DNA of 40,817 nucleotides, taken from the NCBI GenBank assembly GCA_905221605.1, contig CAJNDS010001025.1, positions 1 through 40,817 of the forward strand, in the 5' to 3' direction. The notes under the pieces are model-generated. The model did not search any database, was not told where the DNA came from, and saw nothing but the letters and a program-made list of their open reading frames with translations. The position numbers and the translations under genes are program-made. The stretch is from Symbiodinium natans. Taxonomy: Eukaryota; Sar; Dinophyceae; Suessiales; Symbiodiniaceae. Shown in pieces: positions 1 to 10,100 of this stretch; position 1 is the stretch's first letter; each line of letters starts with the position of its first letter.

Positions 1-600
1 CCCATTAAGATTAAGTCCTATCAAATAAGACAGAAATATATAGCAACATTTTCCTTTCCCATTAAGATTGAAAAGATCCGATAATTTCGAAAAAGAGAAA
101 ATAAAAGATAGAAATATCTATAAAGCAGAGAATATAAATCTATTTATATGAATAATACCACCTTAAAACGAAAACATCATCTTTCCATATTATTTAATAT
201 ATAATTTTTAATGCCCATCCAAATTAAACCTCCTTTTAAAACATATATGTAAAATTAATATCGATGATTATTCATTCTCCATTGCTTAGATATTTACCAT
301 CAATAATCAAAATAAATTAAGAATCTTTCCTTGCATTCCGAATTCCTTTTCTCCTATATAATTCAAGATAATAATAGGATCTTTTATAGTAGAAATGGGA
401 GTCCTGAGGTTTGAATCTTATTATTTCGGTCGTATCATCTCCAATTATTTTTCTTTGTCTATCTATGAACAAGAAATGAACCGGTTGAGATTAAAGAATT
501 TGTATTGATCGATAAATTCGGGATATTCCGATTTCTAGGATATTCTCCTTTCTATATGATTTGATCTGCCAATTAAAGGATGGACTTATCAATGACGATC
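1..600. other. AT-rich segment without recognisable gene
   Basis: About 600 bp, visibly A+T-rich and free of telomeric heptamers until about position 627, unlike the rest of the window. Neither strand has a convincing open frame or splice-bounded exon. It could be transferred organellar DNA or an AT-rich intergenic or repeat segment. I recognise no organellar gene in it. Confidence 0.5.
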
Positions 601-692
601 GGCATGAATTTTGATATGAATCCCAAACCCCTAAACCCTAAACCTCTAACTATTGATCCCTAACCCGTAAGATGTCGTCGCTTTTTGCCTCG

Positions 693-3600
693 TCATGCCG
701 ATGCCTTGGCCTTGGCCTTTCCCTTGGGCACCTGAGTCGCACGCTCAAGCTCAAGCACTGTGATGCATCAATGTACAGCACACTAGCTCAAGGTGGACTC
801 AAGGTGTGGGTGTGGAGGACTTGTGCAGCACCCCATGTTCTTTTTTATTTTTCGCTCTCTCTCCCTCTCTTCCTGTGCTTGCCAACTCACCGCAGGCATC
901 CACACCAGACTCTACATCCGGGCTGAGGGTTTAGTTGGCTTCGGAAGGGGCTGGCCCAAGCCCTTTAGGGGCCTTCGGCTTGTCTTTGCGAGAGCAACAT
1001 AAATTTAGGGGCTAGCTAACCTTCGACAAAGCCTGAACCCTTCTTCAAAGAGACACTGGAATCTGGAATGGCACCGGAAATATGCACGTTTCCTTTGAAC
1101 ACGAGCTGGCAATAATCCCCTCCCCCTCATATTGAACCTACCCTACCCCCAATTTTTCAAAAACTCTCATTTCCTATAGTAAAGCTATACTGGTGGTATT
1201 TCGGTTTTGGGGGGTCAGGGGGGGCTTAATGTTAGGGAAGGGGACTAGTTGCGACCCCTCACTTGATTCGGCGAGTATCCCTATACTTCCAGGGACCTCA
1301 GAAATAGGTTAACTGGACTCGGGCCCATAAAGGGAAGATAATTAGAGGGCAGGCTTCGGAATGTTTAAGGAGGATATCCAGGGCTTCAAGGTTTCTGCGT
1401 GTGGAACTCGCGCTTGACCCAAGCCTACAAGCCCATGGGCAAAGAAACCGGGGCAAAGTCGAAGCCCTGATTCTTTAGGGCTTGTGGGGTGTTTTGGGGT
1501 TAGGGTTTAGGGTTTAGGGTTTAGGGTTTAGGGCACTACCGTGGTCGTGTACTTGCACCCGGAGCTACGCCTTACACCACGAACTTCCACCCTCCTTGCA
1601 TTCTGCGCGCGGCCGGACAGTGCTCTGAGGGAGACGCCACCGAGTTCGTTCAGTTTCCCTATGAACAAAGAATCTTGGTGGACTCGAATATGAGTGGAAA
1701 ACCAGTTTGTCATCAGCCGATTACGAGGCATACCGATATGCCGGACAGAGCTGCCTAGACCCCCAACACACTGCAACCCTTGTTGCAAGAAACCCACCTA
1801 AACCCTAAACCCTAAACCCTAAACCCTAAACCCTAAACCCTAAACCCTAAACCCTAAACCCTAAACCCTAAACCCTAAACCCTAAACCCTAAACCCTAAA
1901 CCCTAAATCCTAAACCCTAAACCCTAAACCCTAAACCCTAACCCCTAACCCTACCAGGGGAGGGCACCCCCTAAATCCTGGCAAACCCTCAAAGCTCAGT
2001 CAAGGCACTCCTGTAGCCTTGGCGGCTGCTTTCGGTGCCGCGGCAGCCTCCGGCGCTGCTTCGGCCTGGATCGAAGGGTTTAGGGTTTAGGGTTTAGGGT
2101 TTAGGGTTCAGGGTTTAGGGTTTAGGGTTTCGGTTTCGGGTTTAGGGTGCAGCGTTTAGCATTTAGGGTTCAGGGTCTTTTGGGTTTAAGGCTGGACTCC
2201 TTAGTGGGAGGTCCCTACAGCAGGTGACCCGAGAACGTTTTCAAGCAGCGAAAGACTGAATACCCTCTTCCTCATCGTCGTCATGGTCATCGCCCTCTTG
2301 ACATCTCACCAGCGTGGCCTAAACGAATACACTGGCGGATGTTGTATACAAACATGTTACGCGGAACACCAACAAGGGGCAATCAAGATTGCTGGGGGCC
2401 ATGGAGCCGGGGGCATTTTACGCGGGCAGGCACAAAAGATTGTCTCACAAAGACAAAATTTGTTGCATGCTCGAAGCACCAGTCATGACAGCTGTCACGT
2501 GAGAAGTTGTGTCACCACATAGTAAGGCTTCTATCTTGTGAGGGCCCGACGTCGCAGCTTCGGTACATGGCCGCGACTCAAACATTGGCGATTCAAGCAC
2601 CCGGGAGCGGCTCAAGAGTCAAGCTCTCGCGTTTGGGGCGTTTGCAGCTTTCGGGTTTAGGATTCTTGGGGTTTCTAGGGTTTGTTTAGGGGCTACGGCG
2701 TGCACGAGATGGCACATCTAAGTTGATGGCCGACACTCGGGCCGGTTAGGAAAGCCCCTCAAACCCCCTGTGGGCCTTCGCTTTCGCCTTCGCTTTGGGC
2801 GGGGGCGCTGGCGGCGTGCCGGCTTCGGCCAGGGAGGTCTGCAGGGAGAACTTCAACCTCAAGTTGGGCGTTGAGGGCCTAGGCCCTAAACCCTAAACCC
2901 TACATCCTAAACCCTAAGCCCTGAACCCTGAACCCTAAGCCCTAAACCCTAAACCCTACTGAACCCTAAACCAAAAGGGTCTTTGGGGGTTTGCGGGCTT
3001 CAAGGTTGCAGGGCTTCGAAGAGTGTTGTGGCTCATGATCGGAAGGTATGCTCCATGAAAGTATGCCACTGTAGAAGGACCAATGTTGCGATGCTTCCGC
3101 ACTATTTCGGGGTACTCGCTGGCCTAAACCCTAAACCCAACCCTAGTCCCGGTTAGGTTTCAAGGGTTCGTTGAGGGGCTTCAAAGGTTCTGGGCAGGTG
3201 ACCTGGGCCGACGAAGCCATGACCCACCCTAAGCGCGATCTCCAAAACCTCTCTATCATCATTCCCTGTGAGCCCTAAAGCATTAAACGCGAACGACTTA
3301 TCGTCACATGAGCATCATAAATAAGCCCTAAACAACAAAGCCTAAACCATAATTTGATCGCCCCATACACCCCAAACCTTAAAGTGCAAAAAAACAGGCC
3401 GTTCGGAATCTAAGCATAATAACAAGGGCTTAGCCAAGAAAGACAGGAGACTTTCACCTCTCCAAAAGAATACTTGGAGGATCGGGGAACTTGGCAAATA
3501 GGCAGGTCTAGGGTAGAGTTCTAGGTAGGATAACCCCTAGGGTACATATAACCCTAGTTTAGAACTGTGTACTAAGTAAGCAGCCAACCCTAAAACCAAA

Positions 3601-6600
3601 ACCCTAAACCCTAAACCCTGAACCCTAAACCCACCGAAGAGACGAGGGTGCAAGGTCTAGGGTTAGCCCGAGCCCTGCCAGAGGCCGCAGCGTTGCTTTG
3701 TTGTACCCAGGGACGGCCGCTTGACCCGGTATCTTCTGAAACTGGGCCAGGAAATCCCTTATCCCTAATTCTGGCAAAGGGCGGAAGGGGGGGGGTTTAA
3801 GTAAATTCCAGAGAGATGTGCGGATTAATACCTGAAACTCAGGGAAATTCAGACATACAATTTCCATTTATTTTGTCGTCGCGTTTATCCGAACACCCTG
3901 CTGCCTGAATTGGTGGGTAGTAGGAAACGTGCCGTATATCCCCCCCAAACTCTAAGCCCTTTTCTGGGATTGGGGGGGGGGGGTGCCTTGGACGCTTAAC
4001 GTCTATTCTGCGCGTGCTCTTTGTTTTCTTGGATTTTTCCCGAAAACCAATTCTGAAATTGGGTTCTCGTTTGGCGCTTCAATGCGGAAGGCGTTCTATC
4101 GGATCGCTCCTTGGAGGGTCGGACGGAAAGGGGGTTCGGAACATTTTGCTGGAGAGGCGTGGACCATGCATGGAGGCGCGGAAGGGGGAGAGTGACATTC
4201 GGTTGATGGCAGGGGATATGGGGACACGTGGATGCCGCGCGCCCTCCGCGCCCTCCGCGCCCTCCGCGCCCTCCGCGCCCTCCTAGCCCTCCGCGCCCTC
4301 CGCGCCCTCCGCGCCCTCCGCGCCCCCGCCCAGGACACAGTGCGCTGACAGGGTGCTTGCGTCTATTCTGCGGGCGTTTCTTTTGTAAAGTATTTGTTTA
4401 CAAGGCACGCACGTGCAGCATAGCCTTTAAGTGTCCATCTTACGGGGGGGGGGGAGGGGGGGGGGGGGGGAGGGGGGCAGGGGGGGGGGGAGGGGGGGGG
4501 GGGGGAGGGGGGGAGGGGGGGGGCGAGGGGGGGGGGAGGGGGGGGGGAGGGGTGCCGGCAGGGGGGGGGGGCGGGGGGCGGGGGGCGGGGGGCGGGTTCC
4601 GCAGGAGGGGGGGGGGTCCCGGGAAGGGAGGAGGCGCTAACATCTACACCCGCAAAACAAACCGCCCCAAGGCCTGCAAACCCTGAAGCCCTAAACCTCC
4701 TGCATTTACTATCCGCATCATATGTTTCAATTTTAATTATCTGTACTTCTTCAAATTTGTATGGCATCTTTTATCTTTGAAAAATCGGCACTTGGACTAT
4801 CCCTATTCCCATATCTTACACAAGATGGGTCACTACGAGTCTGCCTAGGCTCTCGAAGCCACACAGCCGATTCGCTCTTAAGGCCATGCGCCTTGATGAT
4901 GTGTTCCAGCGGATCGAGGTTCTGCTTGTGGCAGATCTCCTGCGGTGTGAGGCAGCGCGCCGACAGCGGTCGTTAGGGTTTAGCTTGTTAGGGTTTAGCT
5001 TGAGATGTTCCCCCATATACGAAGAGTCCTTGATAGACATTATAGTACCCCCCCCCCCCGCCCCCAGTATTGAAATCCCTATCAAGGACTGTCAGTATAA
5101 TAAGGGGGACATCCCAAGGTCAAGGGTTTTCGGCTTGGGTTAAGGGTTTGCGGTCTCTGGGGGTTGGCACAGGAACGAGGCTTACAAGCACGCAGGGCGC
5201 ATGAGGCTTCACAAATACAACACGATATAATCACAATAATTACAGTACACGGAGAAACAAATTAAGAAGTCAGCAAATAAACAAGTCGATGATTCAATAA
5301 GCCTGTTTAAGATTTATAACAACATTAGTTGGGTGTGGGCGGGGGGGGGGGGGGGGGGGGCTTGAATGTTACAAGGGAGGGGACTCCCCAAAAGGGCCCC
5401 TTGCGGGCTTCCTACGGTCTGCTGTGGCTCCTCCTTGATGTCCATCACGTGATGGCCCACTGGGTAGTCCGCCATGGGCGCGTTGCTGTCCCAGAGGATC
5501 TGAGCGGAACGAAGCAGGATGATGTCTGGCGGAGTCAGACAAGAAGCCAGCAGCTTGAGTGTCCTTACGACTTTGGGCTGCTAGAGCGAGCGTGGCCGTG
5601 CAAAGAAACGAAAACTTCTCTAACCCGAATGAATAGTGCTCGAGAAAGCACAAAAATGCCATGTCACAAAGCAATTCTTGTCGCTGTCTCTCTGCTGGAC
5701 CCTCAACCCGAAACCCTGAGACATGTCTTCTGCAAAGGAGGCGTCGAGCTTTCTCCTGAAAACTCTAATGCCCAGCCGCACAGCAAGCCAAACACAAACA
5801 GAAACCTTGAAATACTCCAAGTCCTAACCCAACATCGTCAAACATGATACCCAACAGGTTCAACAGACCTTGCTCCCAACCCGTAAACTACGCAAAACAC
5901 ACTTCTAGGATCGGGTGTCTAGGCAAGTACTAAAGTAGGTTTTCCCAGCTAACTGAGCTGTGCCCGAATTACTGGGATTCTCCTCAGGCGTAGCCCGACG
6001 CAGTAATCTTATCCTCCCGATCCTCTCATCTTCACTTGGGCGCAGACGATCTGAATCTGCAAGCTTGGATCACCAGGCAAGACAGCTTTGAGCTCCTGAT
6101 CAGGCTGCGCCAGGGGGAGCTCCGGAGGCTGTAAAGCTGTGATGTAGGGGCTCTTTTTGTTTAGGGCTTTAGGGTGTAGGGTCTCTTGTAGGTACATTTT
6201 TTGATGGCTTTAAGGCTTCACAAAAGGGTCCCGAAGCCCCCGTAAACTCACATGTGAAGCGGGGACTTGACACTGATGATGCGGTAACAGTGAGGGATCA
6301 CAGAGCTTTGAGATGTCAAGATGTTCAGGGGAAGCGACCCTCAACTCTAAACCTTAAAACCTAAACGAGAGTTAGGCAAAGCTGCTAAGCAACTACGCGC
6401 ACGTGGGTGGGCCTGCAGAGGGGGTAGGCCAGGCGCAAACTCTTCTGGCAACACGCTTTGGCACCACCAGAGGTGACTCGCCGACCGCCAGAGCCATTCA
6501 CTGCTCCTATAACCGGTGCCCTGACATGAAAAACGATGTTCGTGCAACATGGTCCCAACCGGAGGTGCACACAAAGCCTCTGAAGCCCAAATCCCCTCAA

Positions 6601-6948
6601 TTAGGACTCAATCGCAAGGACAGCAACGCAGCCCAACTCGACCCAACACAACACCTAAGATAATGCGAAGCATTTGTGCTGACCGCCCTGAACAACCTTA
6701 AAGCCTTTCTCCTAAACCCAGCCCCTCAACCATGAAATCTGTAAGCCCCCCCTATAGCCTCAAACCCCAACACATCCCCCAAAACCTCTAACCCATAAAG
6801 CCCTAGAACGCTCAGGCCTTGAAACCTAAACCAATAAAACCCTCAATCCTGAAACCCTATACCCAATACTTTTAAACCTTAAACGCTCGAGCTCCTGGTT
6901 GTACTTGGGCGACACCGTGTCAGGATGAACGTTGGTCCTCGGAGGCAT
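693..6948 (-). CDS. Gene 1: 24-exon gene with telomere-repeat introns, product not recognised
   Basis: Minus-strand spliced model of 1398 nt (465 codons plus stop). Exons, 5' to 3': 6948-6878 (ATG, MPPRTNVHPDTVSPKYNQEL...), 6579-6535, 6520-6397, 6128-6036, 5904-5892, 5755-5715, 5694-5668, 5499-5416, 4939-4865, 4767-4710, 3770-3635, 3564-3546, 3489-3474, 3409-3371, 3265-3228, 3123-2965, 2838-2765, 2304-2264, 2058-2009, 1466-1429, 1296-1287, 1105-1039, 872-832, 731-693 (ends KGKAKAKASA, TGA). Every exon is bounded by AG and GT and all 23 junctions keep phase. The best single exons are 5499-5416 (DSNAPMADYPVGHHV), 4939-4865 (EICHKQNLDPLEHIIKAHG, resembling an RBD/ubiquitin-like segment), 3123-2965 (EYPEIVRKHRNIGPSTVAYF) and 1105-1039. 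Next come an acidic stretch (DDHDDDEEE) and a Lys/Ala-rich tail. I do not recognise the family. The exons of 10, 13, 16 and 19 nt are the weakest, chosen partly because they fix the phase. The first ATG follows AAAA. Confidence 0.62.
1796..1955. repeat. Interstitial telomeric array (CCCTAAA)n
   Basis: About 22 nearly perfect copies of CCCTAAA. It lies just downstream (minus strand) of the gene 1 exon 2058-2009, within the intron whose other end carries TTTAGGG copies at about 1497-1533. The intervening 1540-1790 would be the loop if the arms pair; no exon was found there. Confidence 0.95.
2076..2165. repeat. Interstitial telomeric array (TTTAGGG)n
   Basis: TTTAGGG copies with variants such as TTCAGGG. 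On the coding strand this is the C-rich array immediately upstream of the acceptor of gene 1 exon 2058-2009. Confidence 0.9.
4236..4326. repeat. 9-bp tandem repeat (CCGCGCCCT)n
   Basis: About ten head-to-tail copies of a 9-bp GC-rich unit, with one diverged copy (CCTAG) near 4283. It sits in the 0.9-kb gene 1 intron between exons 4767-4710 and 3770-3635. Long ORFs through it are low-complexity artefacts. Confidence 0.85.
4444..4621. repeat. Long G-rich homopolymeric tract
   Basis: About 180 bp almost entirely G, broken by single A or C bases. It is intronic in gene 1; on the transcribed strand it is a C-rich polypyrimidine stretch. Length and interruptions may be unreliable because such tracts are hard to sequence and assemble. 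Confidence 0.8.
4940..5415 (-). other. Gene 1 intron containing a foldback element and a poly-G tract
   Basis: Intron between the 5499-5416 and 4939-4865 exons. Its minus-strand donor reads GTAGGA and its acceptor CACACCGCAG. It holds the foldback element 5004-5113, a few telomeric heptamers near 4975-5000 and a run of about 20 G near 5341-5360. No coding exon was seen in it. Confidence 0.5.
5004..5113. mobile_element. MITE-like foldback element, family A
   Basis: Terminal inverted repeats of about 30 bp with small mismatches: GATGTTCCCCCATATAC at the left, and the reverse complement GATGTCCCCCTTATTATAC at the right. Both arms also share AGTCCTTGATAG. The centre is a C-rich run. A shorter relative is at 22735-22800. 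It lies within a gene 1 intron. No transposase is encoded, so non-autonomous DNA element or introner-like unit is the best description. Confidence 0.6.
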
Positions 6949-7118
6949 TTTTGGGGTTTTTAGGGTGTGGGACCCAGGGTTTAGGTTTGGAGTTTCCGGG
7001 TTCAGAGTTCAGAGTTGCACGGCTTCAGGGCCCTTAGACTTTCAGAATCTGATGTGGGGCGGGGGGGGTGGGGGTGGGGCTGGTTGGGGGGGGGGGGGGG
7101 TTTAGGGCACCTAGGGCT

Positions 7119-10100
7119 TCAGCTGGTCGTCCGAACACACTCAAGCTGCTGAAGCACCATGCTCTAGCTGAACAGGGTTTAGGGTTTACAGGGAGAGTTT
7201 GTAGGGTTTATGGGTCTGTAGGGTTTGTAGGGTTTATAGGGTTTGCAGGTGTTTATAGGGTATGTCGGGTTTATAGGGGGACTCGTGGGGGACCGGGCTA
7301 GCATGTGGAACAGTGGCTTGGGCCCGGGCAGGGTACATTCCAACAGCTCGAAAGATTAGGGGCTTAAAGTAATCATGTGAAGCTCCGAAGTCCGGGTGCC
7401 TTTGGAGAGTATTTTGGCCCCCTATTTCCTAAGCCCTAAATCCTTAAGACTGATTCTGACAGCATGCTCGCCGATGGTGCGTTCGTCGCTCTCGCGCTCT
7501 TCTGTGTTGTGGTCATGCAGCCGGACAAGGTGCCGTTGCCAAGCAGTCTGGGCGATGGTGCACGGAGTCGTGCTCAGAGCTGGAATCTCATTTGAGGATT
7601 TGCGTCAGCATTAATTTTATAAAGTCATGTTAAAAAACAACGCACGAGATGGATGTAATTAACCGCCCCCCCCCCCCCCGCCGCACCCGAACCGAAAGAA
7701 AAAAATGCCACAAAGCCTTGTTACAACATTCTGTCGTTTGTACCGTGTTGAAGAACAAGCAAAGAAACAAAAGCAGAGTGTGAGAGGGCAGTGCGAAATC
7801 ATGCGATAACCATGCACAGGCCATGTATTCAGGCAGTTCCTTTGGAACTGCCGAAGTGGGCAGGCGTGTGGCGAAGTGCAACAGCCATGAAAACTCGTCC
7901 CTGTTCGCGAACCCGCGTGCTGAACCCTGAACCCTCGACCCCAAACTCGAATGACGGCGTTGAACTCAACACGCCTCATGCATTTGCAGAGCCTGGTCGA
8001 CCTGACTCCACAACCCACGCCCTACGCGCCCTACAAACCCTGCAAACCCTGCAAACCCTACAAAAGCCCACAAACCCCAGAAACCCCAGAGACCCCACAA
8101 ACCCTACAAACCCTACGACCTCCACAAACTCTGCAAACCCTGCAAACTCAGCCCATGGCTTCGCGCTCCAGATGCACTTCTTGTCCGGCTCCAAGGAGAA
8201 GTCCTCCTTCCTGCGAGTTCTGCGCACTTCGGGTCTTGGGATCCTATACTAGCTCTTCTAGGGTGTAGGGGTATGGGGTTCAGGGGTTAGGGTTTAGCTT
8301 AGGTTTTAGGGGCCAGGATCCTATACTACTCACACGGGGGGTTTAGAGTTTAGGGTGAGCCCGAGAAGGCCTTCGGGTACTTCGGACATTGTTTTGTGTT
8401 GGTCGTAAACCTTAACTCTAAGCCCTAGACCCTGAACTTTTAAACCCAACGTTCAGTTGAACCTACGACACAATGCGTGTGTCTCTGTCACTGTTTGACC
8501 CGTCGCGACCCTGCAGCTTTGGACGATGGCTTCAGGCTTTCCGCCTGAACGCGGGACCGAGAGACCATACGCCCTAACCCTACCTCAACCCTAAACCCTA
8601 AATCCTAAACCCTAAATCCTAAACCCTAAACCCTAAACCCTAAACCCTAAACCCCAAGCCCTCAACCCCAACTAGCCCCAAAACTCTACCTGAGTGGTGC
8701 CTCACATCGCCCCGCGTCGCGCGGATCTCGATGAAGGAGTCGATTCCGCCAAACTGATCGACCTGACGCTGGCTGCACCAGGGTGGGTTTAGGGTTTAGG
8801 GTTTAGGGTTTAGGGTTTAGGGTTTAGGGTTTAGGGTTTAGGGTTTAGGGGCTGTTCAGTTTAGGATGCTTGGGTTTAGGAACTTAGAGTTCACGGGTTA
8901 GTTTGGGGTGTTGGGGGTTTAGGGCTTTAAGGGTTTCGGGTGTTTGGCTTTAGGGGTCTGGGCCGTAGGCCCCTGGTATAGAATCTCGGAACAAAACAGT
9001 TGTTTGGTTTTGGGGAATACATAGGGTCTTCATCGCCATGGGGTTTTTGGGTTCTGGGATTAGGGTTCAGGCCTGCGTCTTTGCTCAAGGAGGCTTTTTA
9101 GGTTTGAGGGTTTAGGGCGGGTTGAGTTTGGGGCCTCACTGGCAGTCCCAGTTCCCGCCTCCGGGAATTTGTCGCCCTGCTTGATCTGAAAGGTGAACTT
9201 CACGGCCTGAGAAGGTAGGGATTCATCCTCAAACCGCAAGCCCTACCCCCTAAACTGGTATGGCAAAGCCAAGTAGGGGTCTTCGGGTTCGGGGATTGTG
9301 GAGGTGGTCATGCCGCAGATTCCGCAGATACAGTGCTCCATGAAGGAACATGTAGAATCCGAACTGCTGGTGGTGGTGGTGGTGGTGGTGGTGGCGTGCT
9401 TAGGGCTTGAGGCCCTAAAAGGCTGTGGGCTGCATGGATCTTCGGGATCTTCGGAAATGCGCCGGGGTACAGTAGTGCAGGTTTGGTAACCTGGGAGTGA
9501 TTAGCCCAAAAAATCTAGATTGAAAGTCATAAAGATCTACAGTTCCCGGCGGAACGTACACCCTAAACCTAAACCTAAACCAGAACAGGTCCATGCCCTG
9601 CAGCCGGCTATCGATCCTAGGTCCCCAACCTAAAAACCTGAACTCTAAGCCGCAGTAGACACTAAAAACACCTGAGCCCTAAAACCTCATCCCTGAAACC
9701 CCAAAAACTACAGTAGTGCCCTCAACCCTAAACCCTAAAAACCCTAAAACCCTAACCACCCTAAAACCCTAAAACCCTAAACCCTAAACCCTAGAACCCT
9801 AAAACCCTAAAACCCCCAAACCCTAAAACCCTGAAACCATAAAACCCTAAACCCCAAAGCCCTAAAACCCTCAAACCCTAAAACCCTAAACCCTAAAACC
9901 CCAAAACCCCAAAACCCTAAAACCCTCAAACCCCAAACCCCAAACCCAAAACCCAAAACCCTAAACCCTAAACCCTAAACCCAAAACCCAAAACCCAAAG
10001 CCCTAAACCCTAAAACCCCAAAACCCTAAAACCCTCAAACCCTCAAACCCTCAAACCCCAAAACCCAAAACCCAAACCCCTAAACCCTAAACCCTAAACC

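Noticed and set aside
896-930. Plus-strand exon after a strong polypyrimidine tract at 850-895
   Set aside because: The pyrimidine tract is the antisense of the purine-rich gene 1 exon 872-832, which closes phase on both sides.
4228-4767. Glycine- and proline-rich ORFs around the poly-G tract
   Set aside because: They arise from the poly-G/C tract and the 9-bp repeat. Only the 4767-4710 end is kept, as an exon.
7831-7851. Perfect 9-bp palindrome GGCAGTTCC TTT GGAACTGCC as a terminator
   Set aside because: It overlaps a candidate minus-strand acceptor region, and intrinsic terminators are not relevant in a nuclear genome; probably chance.
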